A stretch of DNA of 64,000 nucleotides from Pseudarthrobacter sp. C4D7 (GCF_013359725.1 NZ_JABFMW010000002.1:248001-312000), one strand, 5' to 3'. Shown: positions 26,542-36,400, numbered from the stretch's first letter. Notes: a model not told the origin generated them from the letters alone. Translations and numbers: made by a program.

Positions 26542-27451
26542 ACCCGCCGTGATCGACCAGGCCGTGTCCCGGCGCTTACCGCTGGACCTGACCCTTCCGC
26601 CGGCCCCCGTCAGGGACATCCTGGAGCGGGCCTTCGCCGAGGACGCACCCTCCGGCGACATCACCTCGCAGCTGCTCATCCCCGCCGGCGCCCGGGCCAC
26701 GGCCGTCCTTAACGCCCGCGTTCCGGGGGTCCTCAGCGGCATCACCGTGTTCCGGGACGCCATGGAGCTGGTGGACCCCGCCACGCAGGTGGAGCTGCTG
26801 GTGGCGGACGGTGAACCCTTCCACGCCGGAACGCACCTTGCGCGGGTCACCGGCAGTGCCCGCTCGGTGCTGCTGGCAGAGCGCGTGGCACTCAACCTGG
26901 TCCAGCGGATGTCCGCCATCGCCACGAAGACCGCCGAATTCGTGCGGCTCGCTGAGGGCACCCGGGCCCGCATCACCGATACGCGCAAGACCACCCCAGG
27001 GCTGCGCATCCTGGAACGGTTCGCGGTCCGCTGCGGCGGCGGTGCAAACCACCGGTACAGCCTTTCGGACGCCGTGCTGGCCAAGGACAACCACCTCGCC
27101 GTGATGACCGGCGGGGACCCGGCGAAACTCACCGCGCTCCTCCTGGCCGCCAAGGCACAACTGGGCCACACCACGCACTTCGAAGTCGAGGTGGACCGCA
27201 TGGACCAGATCGAACCCGTGCTGGCCGCCGGAGTGGACACCATCATGCTGGACAACTTCAGCATCGACGAGCTCAGGGCCGGGGTTGACCTTGTGGCAGG
27301 GCGGGCCCGGGTGGAAGCCAGTGGAAACGTCAACACCGGCACGGTGGCAGCCATTGCGGCCACCGGCGTGGACGTCATCTCCATTGGCGCACTCACCCAC
27401 ACCGTGGCAGCACTGGACCTGGGCCTCGACGTCGAACTGGCCGCCGGGTGA
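26534..27451 (+). CDS. nadC: Nicotinate-nucleotide pyrophosphorylase (quinolinate phosphoribosyltransferase)
   Basis: 305-residue enzyme that turns quinolinate and PRPP into nicotinate mononucleotide, where the de novo and salvage routes meet. Motifs: GDITSQLLIP, RVALNLVQRMSAIAT, the substrate-binding ITDTRKTTPGLR, GGANHRYSLSDAVLAKDNH and EVEVD. The C-terminal barrel ends with ASGNVNTGTVAAIAATGVD. The length is typical. It starts inside the last codons of nadB. Confidence 0.95.
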   Translation: MTEPAVIDQAVSRRLPLDLTLPPAPVRDILERAFAEDAPSGDITSQLLIPAGARATAVLNARVPGVLSGITVFRDAMELVDPATQVELLVADGEPFHAGTHLARVTGSARSVLLAERVALNLVQRMSAIATKTAEFVRLAEGTRARITDTRKTTPGLRILERFAVRCGGGANHRYSLSDAVLAKDNHLAVMTGGDPAKLTALLLAAKAQLGHTTHFEVEVDRMDQIEPVLAAGVDTIMLDNFSIDELRAGVDLVAGRARVEASGNVNTGTVAAIAATGVDVISIGALTHTVAALDLGLDVELAAG

Positions 27452-27458
27452 GGCTGCC

Positions 27459-28625
27459 GTGATCTTCCTGGACGCAGCCGCCACCACCCCGGTCCGCCGT
27501 GAAGTACTGGACGCCATGTGGCCCTACCTCACCGGCGGTTTCGGAAACCCTTCCAGCCACCACAGCCTCGGTGAAGCGGCGGCCGCGGGACTCGCGGACG
27601 CGCGGCGGGCGGTGGCTGGCGTCCTTGGCTGCCGGCAGGGCGAGGTGGTGTTCACTGCGGGAGGTACCGAGGCGGACAACCTGGCGGTCAAGGGCATTGC
27701 CCTGGCCCGGCAGGCGGCCAACCCGCTGCTGGACCGGCTGGTGATCAGCGCCGTCGAACATCCCGCCGTGGAGGAATCCGCCCGGTACCTGGAGCGCTTC
27801 CACGGCTTCGCCGTCGACGTGGTCCCGGTGGACGCAACCGGCCGCGTCACGCCCCAAGCGCTTGCCGCCGCGTTGCGGCCGGAAACGGCCCTGGTGAGCA
27901 TCATGTACGCCAACAACGAGGTGGGCACTGTGCAGCCCATCGCAGCCCTGGCGGAACTGGCCCGGGCCCAGGGCATCCCGTTCCACACCGACGCCGTCCA
28001 GGCGGCCGGCTGGCTGCCGCTGGACACCCGCGCGCTGGGTGTGGATGCGATGAGCATCTCGGGGCACAAGCTGGGGGCACCCAAAGGCTGCGGCCTGTTG
28101 TTTGTCCGCAGCCGGATGCGGCTGGAGCCGGTCCTCCATGGCGGCGGCCAGGAGCGGGGCCGCCGGTCCGGGACGGAGAATGTTGCCGGCGCGGTGGGGC
28201 TGGCCACGGCCCTCACGCTTGCCCGGGACCGCCAGGCAGGGGAGCAGGCGACGGTTGCCAGGCTGCGTGACCGGTTCATCGCCGCTGTCGTGTCAGGCGT
28301 TCCGGATGCCATCCTTACCGGCCATCCGTCGGAACGGCTGCCATCGGTGGCTTCCTTCTGCTTTCCCGGCACCAGCGGCGAGTCGGTGCTCCTGGAACTG
28401 GAACGGCGCGGCGTGGTCTGCTCCAGCGGGTCGGCGTGCGCTGCCGGCTCGGACGCACCCTCGCCCGTCCTGACGGCGATGGGTTTTCCGGCCGGGGTGG
28501 CACAGACGGCGGTCCGGTTCAGCTTCGATGCCTCGGTGACGCAGGAAGACCTCGACGCCGCCGCAGCTGCCGTCCTGGAGGCCGTCGCCGTTGTGAGGAA
28601 CCTGGGCGCGGGCCAGGGCCGGTAG
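27459..28625 (+). CDS. NifS/IscS-like cysteine desulfurase
   Basis: 388-residue PLP-dependent enzyme that mobilises sulfur from cysteine. It opens with IFLDAAATTPVRREVLDAM; the PLP Lys is in SISGHKLGAPKG, and the persulfide Cys in VCSSGSACAAGS. It starts with GTG 27459, 8 nt after the nadC stop, so it is the last gene of nrtR-nadABC. Its place suggests it assembles or repairs the NadA Fe-S cluster, as the B. subtilis nad-linked NifS does (inference from the family context). No scaffold gene (iscU/sufU) is nearby. Confidence 0.9.
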   Translation: MIFLDAAATTPVRREVLDAMWPYLTGGFGNPSSHHSLGEAAAAGLADARRAVAGVLGCRQGEVVFTAGGTEADNLAVKGIALARQAANPLLDRLVISAVEHPAVEESARYLERFHGFAVDVVPVDATGRVTPQALAAALRPETALVSIMYANNEVGTVQPIAALAELARAQGIPFHTDAVQAAGWLPLDTRALGVDAMSISGHKLGAPKGCGLLFVRSRMRLEPVLHGGGQERGRRSGTENVAGAVGLATALTLARDRQAGEQATVARLRDRFIAAVVSGVPDAILTGHPSERLPSVASFCFPGTSGESVLLELERRGVVCSSGSACAAGSDAPSPVLTAMGFPAGVAQTAVRFSFDASVTQEDLDAAAAAVLEAVAVVRNLGAGQGR

Positions 28626-28657
28626 CCGTTCTTCCCGGACGGCCAGGTCCCCGGGGC

Positions 28658-29158
28658 CTAGCGGTGGCGGGCCCGCCGGAAGATCCAGTGCCGCAGCATG
28701 CTGAAGCGCACCGCGGTGGCCAGGAAGCCGGAGAGCGTGGTGGCCACCAGTTCGTCCCCCACGGTGGCGTCCGGGTTGAACCAGTGCAGCACGCCCAGGC
28801 TGCTGCCGGTGATCACCAACGCTACGGCGATCACCACCAGGCCGTTGAGGTGGTCGCGGGTGCGGCGCTGCTGACCGGCGATCTTGAACGTCAGCCGCCG
28901 GTTCAGGGCCGTGTTCAGCAATGACGTGAGGACCAGCGCCACGGCGTTGGCCAGCTGGGCGCCAAGCCACGGGCGCAGCAGGGCGTAAAGGCCCAGGGAC
29001 GCCGCGGTGCAGATGATTCCCACGCCGGAGAACCGCAGCAGCTGCCGGATGACCGGAAACCGCAGGACACCGCGGTGGCGCCTGGTGGCAGGAAAGCGCC
29101 GGGTATCGGTTTCCGTGGGAGCGGGTGCGGGTGCGGGTGCGGACAGACCTTCCCTCAC
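28658..29158 (-). CDS. GtrA-like membrane protein
   Basis: 166-residue protein with four predicted helices in the GtrA/DPMS domain (about residues 38-160), including FSGVGIICTAASLGLYALLR and the polar LTSLLNTALNRRLTFKI. Family members help move polyprenyl-linked sugars across the membrane. The first 35 residues are Pro/Ala/Arg-rich and cytoplasmic. The start is probably GTG 29158, 25 nt after the DUF1684 gene, in the same operon. No glycosyltransferase gene is adjacent, so the lipid-sugar partner is unknown. Confidence 0.82.
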   Translation of the reverse strand: MREGLSAPAPAPAPTETDTRRFPATRRHRGVLRFPVIRQLLRFSGVGIICTAASLGLYALLRPWLGAQLANAVALVLTSLLNTALNRRLTFKIAGQQRRTRDHLNGLVVIAVALVITGSSLGVLHWFNPDATVGDELVATTLSGFLATAVRFSMLRHWIFRRARHR

Positions 29159-29183
29159 GCGGCGTTACCGGGGACGGCCGGCA

Positions 29184-29846
29184 TCAGTACAGTTCACCCA
29201 CGGGAATTTCCACGGCCAGCCGGTTCGACGGCCCGGGCAGCGGGCAGGCCCATGCCTCGTTGTAGGCGCACGAGGGGTTGTAGGCGAAGTTGAAGTCCAG
29301 GACGAAGGTGGCGCCGGGTCCCGAACCGTTGACGCCGTGGAACGCGCCTTTGATGGTGTCCAGCAGGTAGCGGCCAGCCCCGTAGCTTCCGCCGGGCTGG
29401 CCGGCCGTGGCGTCCCGGAACGGAACAAAGATGCCGCCGCCGTATCCGTGGATTTTCCACACTCCCAGCTGGCCCATCTCGGGAAGATCGAAAGTGCCCA
29501 GCCGGACAAAGTTGACCACGCCGTCGGTTCCCGTGTCCACGCTCATCTCCCGGCCGGCGCCCTCCTTGGTGAGCGGGACGTGGAAACGGTAGATGGGATC
29601 GTAGTCGGCGGTCCTCAGGCCGGAAAAACGCGCTTTGCCCGCCGCCGTCAGCGCGGACGCCGGATGCGTAGCGAACATCAGGTCCCGCTGGTGGCGCCAG
29701 TACGAGTGCGCCTCGGACGGGCTGTCGGCGGAGATCCGCCGGACGTTGTCGTAGAGCGCAAAGGTCCGGAGGCGCCAGTCGGCAATGTCCAGGGCGGAAA
29801 TGTCCGCGGGGTTCTCTTCGGCTGCGCCGTGCTGCTCTTCCGACAT
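29184..29846 (-). CDS. DUF1684 family protein
   Basis: 220-residue cytoplasmic protein of the DUF1684 family. The hallmark C-terminal segment is visible: GRYLLDTIKGAFH, followed by FVLDFNFAYNPSCAYNEAWACPLPGPSNRL split over a conserved NPSCAY core. The FVPFRDATAGQ motif is also typical. No enzymatic role is established for the family. The ATG follows a TAGGCT box by 7 nt, with GGAGG in between, so either leaderless or normal initiation is possible. It is co-directional with the GtrA gene. Confidence 0.85.
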   Translation of the reverse strand: MSEEQHGAAEENPADISALDIADWRLRTFALYDNVRRISADSPSEAHSYWRHQRDLMFATHPASALTAAGKARFSGLRTADYDPIYRFHVPLTKEGAGREMSVDTGTDGVVNFVRLGTFDLPEMGQLGVWKIHGYGGGIFVPFRDATAGQPGGSYGAGRYLLDTIKGAFHGVNGSGPGATFVLDFNFAYNPSCAYNEAWACPLPGPSNRLAVEIPVGELY

Positions 29847-29853
29847 AGCCTCC

Positions 29854-29859
29854 AGCCTA
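29854..29859 (-). promoter_or_regulatory. -10 box for the DUF1684-GtrA operon
   Basis: Minus-strand TAGGCT (29859-29854), 7 nt before ATG 29846. Confidence 0.45.
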
Positions 29860-30016
29860 GTCCCAGGCAGGGGTGGTCAACGTCCGACGGCGACACGCCG
29901 GGCAGGTGCCGCAGCCGGCGGGCGGTTGGCAGGCCGGCCGGGCGGGGTCCTGGTGCGGGTGTCCGGGAGGCAGGAAACACTGCGGTGGCAGGCGCCAGCG
30001 GGGGGATGGGGCCCGT

Positions 30017-30022
30017 TAGGCT
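30017..30022 (+). promoter_or_regulatory. -10 box for the lipoprotein gene at 30030
   Basis: TAGGCT lies 7 nt before ATG 30030 and supports that start over longer upstream in-frame alternatives. Confidence 0.5.
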
Positions 30023-30029
30023 GGGCCTC

Positions 30030-30830
30030 ATGACAGGCGCGCCCGTGAAGGCTGTTCTTTCCGGCATTTCCCTCGCAACTGCTGCGGTGCTGCTGGCCGC
30101 CTGCTCCGGACCCCAGCCGGAGGGCCCCGGATGGACAGCACAACCGGATTCCCCGGCTGCGCCGTCCTCCGGAACGGCTTCACCGGGTGGGAGCGCAGCA
30201 GCACCGGCTCCACCGACGGCAGCGGCCTCCGGCGAGTTCCAGGCGGTGCCCACCGCAACGTCGTGGAAGACCTACACCGATCCGGCGAAGACCGTCAGCT
30301 TCGAGTTACCGGCGGACTGGATCGCGCAGTCAGTGGCGCCGGAGGAAGGTGTCCTGCCGGGCGGACTGAAGGTTGAGGTGAAGAAGCCCGACGGAACGTT
30401 CATGGCTGCGCTCCGGACGGGACTGCCGCCGTCGTCCGCCGACTGCCCGGGCAGTGCCGGCCGCCCCTACACAGTGCTCAGCAGCGTGCCCTTCGACCTC
30501 GCCGCGGACGGCGGGGAGGGAACCATCCCGCCCCGCATGGTGTACCGGGTGATTCAGGGGTACCGCTTCTTTGGGTCCTACGGCATCACCAATCTGGTGG
30601 GTGGAACCGACGGGACGGCGTGCGGGCTGCGCAACGTGGTGCGTGGCCCGGCCGGGAAGGGGGACTTTTCATTCGGGGATGTTGTGGTCCTCAAGGCCTT
30701 CGCGCCCGATGAGAAGGTGGCCCCGGCAAAGGCGTTCGACACACTGGACCAGGCGGCCCAATACGTCAACGGGAGCCCGGACTTCGCCAACGTGCAACGG
30801 ATGCTAATGTCGCTGAAGGTCAAAAACTAG
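30030..30830 (+). CDS. Secreted lipoprotein, function unknown
   Basis: 266 residues. A lipoprotein signal peptide (hydrophobic SGISLATAAVLLAAC, lipobox Cys at about residue 25) is followed by a Pro/Ala/Ser-rich linker to about residue 70, as expected for a cell-wall-spanning tether. The folded part begins near SWKTYTDPAKTVSFELPADW, a pattern shared with actinobacterial extracytoplasmic proteins of the PsbP/LpqN-like type (tentative). Two Cys in the mature domain (SADCPGS and TACGLRN) may pair. No operon partner is clear; the next gene lies 72 bp downstream. Confidence 0.72.
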   Translation: MTGAPVKAVLSGISLATAAVLLAACSGPQPEGPGWTAQPDSPAAPSSGTASPGGSAAAPAPPTAAASGEFQAVPTATSWKTYTDPAKTVSFELPADWIAQSVAPEEGVLPGGLKVEVKKPDGTFMAALRTGLPPSSADCPGSAGRPYTVLSSVPFDLAADGGEGTIPPRMVYRVIQGYRFFGSYGITNLVGGTDGTACGLRNVVRGPAGKGDFSFGDVVVLKAFAPDEKVAPAKAFDTLDQAAQYVNGSPDFANVQRMLMSLKVKN

Positions 30831-30902
30831 TCCCGCCTCCCGCAGCCCACCAGGTGACGGGGCGCCCGACCTGCCTTCCACCCCCAACACCCCCGGAGAT
30901 TC

Positions 30903-31709
30903 ATGGAACGCTCTGTGTCCGCACGCCTGGCCTTCAGGACCATCGCCAACACCAAGGTGGCCATGGCCATCGCCGTGGCCAGGAACAGCGGCTACTCATC
31001 CTTTGCGGAATCCCTGTCCGTGACGGCCGGGGGAGCGGAGGTTCCGCTCACGGAGATTTCAGACCACCACGGCGGCAGGTTCCACTACATGGAGTTCGCC
31101 GAACCCGCCGACGTCGCGGTGGAATATTCGGCCACTGTTGCCGGCCGCGCCGTGCCCGAGGAGGCGGACCTGGCGGACCGGATCCGCTACGTACGTCCCA
31201 GCCGCTATGCCGAGTCGGACCGGCTGCTCCCGACGGCCTACGCGGAATTTGGCGGCGTCCACGGGGCGGACCTGGTGCGCGCGGTCCGCGAGTGGGTGAA
31301 CGGTGAACTGCGGTATATCAGCGGCTCATCCCGAGGCACGGATGGCGCCGTGGAGACGCTCCTGAGCAGGCGGGGAGTATGCCGGGACTTCGCCCACCTC
31401 GCCATCGCCCTGCTGCGCTCCAAGGACATCCCCGCCCGCCTCGCGGCCGTCTACGCCCCCGGCCTGAATCCCATGGATTTCCACGCCGTGGCGGAGGCCT
31501 ATGTGGAGGGCGCCTGGCATGTCATCGACCCCACGGGGCTTGCCCCGCGGGAGTCGATGCTGCGCATTACCGCCGGCCGCGACTCGTCGGACACGGCCTT
31601 TCTTTCGACGGTGGGCGGCAGCCTGGTGCTGAACCAGCTGCGCGTCACCGCCGTGGTCAACGGGGACCTGCCGGCCGAGGATGCCACTTCGCTGGTGCAG
31701 CTGGGCTAG
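30903..31709 (+). CDS. Transglutaminase-like family protein
   Basis: 268-residue protein with an N-terminal beta domain and a C-terminal transglutaminase core. The papain-like triad is visible: Cys in SRRGVCRDFAHLAIALLR, His in NPMDFHAVAEAY, and Asp in HVIDPTGLAPRESM. No signal peptide, so it acts in the cytoplasm; relatives act as proteases or isopeptidases and sometimes sit beside alpha-E/ATP-grasp genes, which are absent here. Its stop codon overlaps the stop of the convergent MarR gene. Confidence 0.85.
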   Translation: MERSVSARLAFRTIANTKVAMAIAVARNSGYSSFAESLSVTAGGAEVPLTEISDHHGGRFHYMEFAEPADVAVEYSATVAGRAVPEEADLADRIRYVRPSRYAESDRLLPTAYAEFGGVHGADLVRAVREWVNGELRYISGSSRGTDGAVETLLSRRGVCRDFAHLAIALLRSKDIPARLAAVYAPGLNPMDFHAVAEAYVEGAWHVIDPTGLAPRESMLRITAGRDSSDTAFLSTVGGSLVLNQLRVTAVVNGDLPAEDATSLVQLG

Positions 31710-32167
31710 CGCTTCCCCAGCGAATTCCGCAGCTTGTCGGTGAGCCTCATGAGCTCCTTCTGCTCGGCTGCGGTGAGCGCCGGGCCCACCAGGGCCGAGA
31801 TGTCACGGACGTGCTCGCGGCCGATCTCCTTCTGCAGTTCACGGCCCTCGTCCGTCAGCTGAAGCAGCACGCCGCGCCCGTCCTCCGGTGCCGGCATGCG
31901 GGCCACGAGGCCCCGCTTTTCCAGCCGCTCCACCAGCCGGCTGAGGCTGGACTGGCTCAACAGCACGTTGTCGTTGAGCTCATTGAGCCGCAGCCAGCCC
32001 GACGGGCAGCGCGAGAGCGTGAACAGGACGTCGTACTCGTTCACCGCAAGTTTCCGGAAGGCGGGTCCGGACTGCAGCTTCCGCATGACCGCAACCTGTG
32101 CGCGGAACAAGGACTCCCAGGCTTCCGCCGCCAGCCGTACCGGAGACTCCAATCCTCCCGTTGCCAT
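31706..32167 (-). CDS. MarR-family regulator of the LLM oxidoreductase operon
   Basis: 153-residue winged-helix regulator. The recognition region is RLNELNDNVLLSQSSLSRLVERLEKRGLVAR, and the wing is PEDGRGVLLQLTDEGREL. Its ATG overlaps the stop of the oxidoreductase gene (TAATG), so the two are co-translated. The perfect palindrome at 33333-33350, in the promoter of this operon, is its likely binding site. The regulator probably senses a substrate or product of the oxidoreductase. Confidence 0.88.
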   Translation of the reverse strand: MATGGLESPVRLAAEAWESLFRAQVAVMRKLQSGPAFRKLAVNEYDVLFTLSRCPSGWLRLNELNDNVLLSQSSLSRLVERLEKRGLVARMPAPEDGRGVLLQLTDEGRELQKEIGREHVRDISALVGPALTAAEQKELMRLTDKLRNSLGKR

Positions 32168-33276
32168 TACGCCACCGGGGTGGCGTTGCCGGCATCCTGC
32201 GACGCGAGCAGGGCGGCCACGCGGCCTGCGTGCGTGGGCGGTTCCGGAACATGCGCGGGCTTGAGGGCTGCATACTCCTTGCGCAGGACCGGCAGCACCT
32301 CCTCGCCGAACAGGTCCAGCTGCTCCAGGACGGTCTTCAGCGGCAGCCCCGCGTGGTCGATCAGGAACAGCTGCCGCTGGTAGTCGCCGAAGTACTCGCG
32401 GAAGGTCAGGGTCTTTTCGATGACTTCCTGCGGGCTGCCCACGGTCAGCGGGGTCTGGGAGGTGAAGTCCTCCAGGGACGGCCCGTGTCCGTAGACCGGT
32501 GCGTTGTCAAAGTAGGGACGGAATTCCTTCACGGCATCCTGGGAGTTCTTCCGCATGAAGAACTGGCCGCCGAGTCCCACGATCGCCTGGTCCGCCTTGC
32601 CGTGGCCGTAGTGCTCGTACCGCTCCCGGTAGAGGCCGATCAGCTGCTGGTAGTGCTCCTTGGGCCAGAAGATGTTGTTGGCGAAGAAGCCGTCGCCGAA
32701 GTAGGCGGCAACCTCGGCGATCTGCGGCGTGCGGATGGAGCCGTGCCACACGAAGGGAGCCACGCCGTCGAGCGGGCGGGGGGTGGAGGTGAAGTTCTGC
32801 AGCGGGGTGCGGAACTTGCCGGACCAGTTCACCGTGTCCTCGTCCCAGAGCTTGCGCAGGAGGCTGTAGTTCTCGATGGCCAGTTCCACGCCGTCCTGGA
32901 TGTTCTTGCCGAACCACGGGTACACCGGAGCGGTGTTGCCGCGGCCCAGGACCAGGTCCACGCGGCCGTCGGCCAGGTGCTGGAGCATGGCGAAGTCCTC
33001 TGCGATCTTCACCGGGTCATTGGTGGTGATCAGCGTGGTGGCCGTGGACAGGATGATGCGTTCGGTCTGGGCCGCGATGTAGGCCAGGGTGGTGGTGGGG
33101 GAGGAAGAGAAGAAGGGCCGGTTGTGGTGCTCGCCGATGGCGTAGACATCCATGCCGATTTCCTCGACCTTTTTGGCGATGGCCACCGAGGCCTTGATGC
33201 GCTCGTGTTCGGTGGGGGTGCGGCCTGTGGTGGGGTCCGTGGTGATGTCGCTGACGCTGAATACACCGATCTGCAT
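32167..33276 (-). CDS. LLM-class flavin-dependent oxidoreductase
   Basis: 369-residue luciferase-like monooxygenase fold (TIM barrel). It begins MQIGVFSVSDITTDPTTGRTP and has VYAIGEHHNRPFF, the LSTATTLITTNDPVKIAEDFAMLQHLADGRVDLVLGRG pattern in segments, and VGSPQEVIEKTL near the end. It would use FMNH2 or F420-type cofactor; the sequence alone does not decide. A GGAAAGG Shine-Dalgarno precedes the ATG by about 8 nt. It is the first gene of an operon with a MarR regulator. Confidence 0.85.
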   Translation of the reverse strand: MQIGVFSVSDITTDPTTGRTPTEHERIKASVAIAKKVEEIGMDVYAIGEHHNRPFFSSSPTTTLAYIAAQTERIILSTATTLITTNDPVKIAEDFAMLQHLADGRVDLVLGRGNTAPVYPWFGKNIQDGVELAIENYSLLRKLWDEDTVNWSGKFRTPLQNFTSTPRPLDGVAPFVWHGSIRTPQIAEVAAYFGDGFFANNIFWPKEHYQQLIGLYRERYEHYGHGKADQAIVGLGGQFFMRKNSQDAVKEFRPYFDNAPVYGHGPSLEDFTSQTPLTVGSPQEVIEKTLTFREYFGDYQRQLFLIDHAGLPLKTVLEQLDLFGEEVLPVLRKEYAALKPAHVPEPPTHAGRVAALLASQDAGNATPVA

Positions 33277-33332
33277 GACGTGTGCCTTTCCGTTCCTGGA
33301 CTTTCCGGGCTTGGGTCCAGTCTAGACCAATG

Positions 33333-33350
33333 TAGATGCATTTGCATCTA
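33333..33350. promoter_or_regulatory. Perfect 18-bp operator-like palindrome (MarR site)
   Basis: TAGATGCATTTGCATCTA: two 8-bp arms around TT. It lies 57 bp upstream of the oxidoreductase ATG, next to possible -10 sequences (TACATT, minus strand). It matches the size and symmetry of MarR-family sites and fits autoregulation by the second gene of the operon. Confidence 0.72.
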
Positions 33351-33416
33351 TTGCCCTTTGTAACGCCATGCCGCAGGGTTTATTCCCCTGCCACGGCGGG
33401 GATGGGCGGAACGCAG

Positions 33417-33449
33417 CGATGCCCGCACCGGTTTCCGGTACGGGCATCG
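33417..33449 (-). terminator. Terminator hairpin after the RND gene
   Basis: Inverted repeat with arms CGATGCCCGCACCGG and CCGGTACGGGCATCG (one mismatch) around TTT, 18 bp past the stop of the RND gene. It lacks a clear T tract on the minus strand. Confidence 0.6.
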
Positions 33450-33466
33450 CCAATCCACATCCCTGC

Positions 33467-36400
33467 CTACTCTGCGCCGCCGGGGGCTGCGCGGCGGCCG
33501 CTGACCTTGGGGACCTGGCCTGTGGTCCAGTCCCTGAACTCGGCGTCGATGTCAGATCCCGGGCCGGCCTGCGGACGGGCCTGGAGGTCCCGCAGGAGCG
33601 CCTTCTTTTCGCGCCGGCCTTCCACCAGCCGGTAGAGCACCGGAACCAGGACCAGGGTCAGCGCCGTGGAGGACACCAGGCCGCCAATCACCACCACTGC
33701 CAGCGGCTGGGAGATGAAGCCGCCGCCGCCCGTGAGGCCCAGGGCCATGGGCGTGAGGGCGAAGACCGTGGCCAGGGCCGTCATGAGGATGGGCCGGAGC
33801 CGCTGCCTGGCGCCGTTGGTGATGGCGTCCGCCACATTCATGCCGGGCCGGCCGTCGCGCGGCTGCCGGTACTGGTTGATCAGGTCGATCAGCACGATGG
33901 CATTCGTGACCACGATTCCCACGAGCATCAACATGCCGATCAGCGACGGCAGTCCCAGCGGTACCCCCGTGAGCAGCAGCAGGGCCACCGCGCCGGTGGC
34001 TGCAAATGGCACGGAGACCAGCAGGATCAGCGGCTGGATAAGGGATTTGAAGGTGGCCACCATGATCACGTACACAATGGCGATGGCGGCCAGGAGGGCC
34101 AGGCCCAGCTGCCGGAACGACTCTGCCTGCTGGGTGGTGGCGCCGCCGATGGTGGCGGTGACCCCCGGGGGCAGCTGGACATCCGCCAGGCGCTTTTGGA
34201 CTTCGGTGTTCACGGCACCCAGGTTGGAGCCCGACGGCGTGATGGACACCTTGGCGGTGCGCTCACCGTTGCTTGAGGTGATGGAGACGGGGACGTCCAC
34301 CTGTTCCACGGAGGCGATGCTTCCCAGCGTCACCGGCCGGCCGCCGGCCGGGAGCGGGATGTTCCTGACTGCATCGATACTGGTGAACTTTGTGCCCTGG
34401 CCGATCCGGACGGGGAAGTCATTGGTGTCGATCCGCACCGTGCCGGCCGGGATGGGGCTGATGGTGGCGGCCAGGACGCCGGCCACCTGGCCTTCGTTCA
34501 GGCCGGCGGCCGTCGCTTTGGCCCGGTCCACCTTGACCTGGACTACGGGGTTGCTGGCTGCGAGGTTGCTGGCGACTTCGCTGGTGCCTGGCACGCCGGT
34601 CATGGCAGCCACCATGGTGTCGCTGGCGGACTGCAGGTCGGCGCTGCTGGCGGCCTTCAGCGTGATGTCAACGGTGGACGAGGTGCCGAAGCCGCCCTGC
34701 TGCGTGCCGACGGAGATCTTTCCGGAATCGGGCACCTTGGCCAGCTCCGAACGCACGGTGTCCTGGAGCTGTTCCTGGTCGGCCTTTTCGTCGGTGACCA
34801 CGGTGAACGTTGAGTTCGAGGAACCGGTGGAGGTGAGGGCGGCAAAACCGGCCTGGGCATTGCCGGACGTCACCTGGACGTCCTTGATGCCGTCGATGCC
34901 CCGGAGGACACCTTCCAGGCGGATGGCGGCGGCACTGGTGTCGGCCAGGCTGGTCCCCGCCGGCAGGACCTGGCGCACGGTCAGGCTGTTCTGCCCGGAA
35001 TTTCCCAGCAGGTTCGTGGCGAGCAGCGGCGTCATGGCTGCCGTGGCACCGAGTACCAGGACGGCCGCCACCAGGGTAATCACGGGGTGCTTTTGCGTGG
35101 ACCGGAGGATGGGGAGGTAGCCGCGCTGCAGGCGGCTGCGCTGCTCGGCGTCGTGGGCCCGTGCCTTTGCCTCATCTGCAATGCGCCGGGCCTCGGGGGA
35201 GCCTGCGGCCGCGGTGGCGGGACCGCCCTTGGGGTTCTTCAGGAACCAGTAGGCAAGCACCGGAACGATGGTCAGGGAGACCAGCAGCGATGCCAGCAGG
35301 GCCATGGTGACGGTCAGGGCGAACGGCCGGAACAGTTCACCGGCCAGGTCGCCGACAAATGCGATGGGCAGGAACACCGCCACCGTAGTCAGGGTGGAGG
35401 CGGTGATGGCTCCTGCCACCTCCTTGATGGCGGTGAGGATCGCCGTCGACTTTTCCTCCCCGTAGCTGAGGTGCCGCTTGATGTTTTCGATGACCACGAT
35501 CGAGTCGTCCACCACGCGCCCGATCGCGATGGTCAGGGCGCCCAGCGTCAGGATGTTCAGCGAGTAGCCGGTGGCTGACAGGCCGATGAAGGTAATCAGC
35601 AGGGACAGCGGAATGGAGACGGCCGTGACCAGCGTGGACCGCGCGGACATGAGGAAAAGCAGGATGACGGCCACAGCAAAGCCCAGGCCCAGGAGGCCTT
35701 CCGTGGTGAGGTCCTTGATGGACTTTTCGATAAATGGCGCCTGGTCGAAGACCGGGGTGAATTTGGCGTTGGAGCCCAGCTCGGCCTCGAGGTCATTAAG
35801 CGAATCCCGCACGGCGTGGGAGATGGCCACCGTGTCACCCTCGGGCTTCTTGGTGACGGAGACGGCAAGCGTCTCGGCGCCATTGGTGCGGGTGATGGAG
35901 GTGCGTTCGTCGTCCTTGAGGGAAACGTCGGCCACGGAACCGATGGTGGCCGCGTCCTTGGCGCCGGACAGCGGGAGGGCCTTGATGGCGTCGAGGGAAT
36001 CGACCGGGCTGCCGATCTGCAGCGAGAGGGTCCTGCCCTGGTCTTCAAGGGTTCCTGCCGGGACCAGGGCACCGTTGTTGGACAGGGCGTCGCGGATGGC
36101 GGTCACGCCCACCCCGGCCGCGGCCAGGGCGTCGGTGCGGGGGAGGACCTCAATGTGCTGGCTGGCGCCGCCGGTGACGTCGGCGCTGCGGACGCCGTCG
36201 ATCTTCTGCAGCCGGGGGACGCTCAGGCGCTGCAGGTCAGCGTTCAGGTCGCTGAGTGGCTTGTCCGAGGAAACAGCGAGGAAAACAATGGGAAAGTCGC
36301 TGATGCTGCCGGCGATGGCCTGAGGCTGGACGTCGCTGGGCAGAGTCCGCTTGGCGTTGGAGATGGCACGGTCGATCTGGTTCCGGGCCCGGTCCAGGTT

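Noticed and set aside
29007..30830. A 607-residue version of the lipoprotein starting at 29007
   Set aside because: It would run antisense through two minus-strand genes; ATG 30030 gives a proper lipoprotein signal and has a -10 box.
31706..31709. Overlapping stop codons of the transglutaminase and MarR genes as a special regulatory site
   Set aside because: The shared CTAG is a common outcome of compact convergent genes and gives no further signal.
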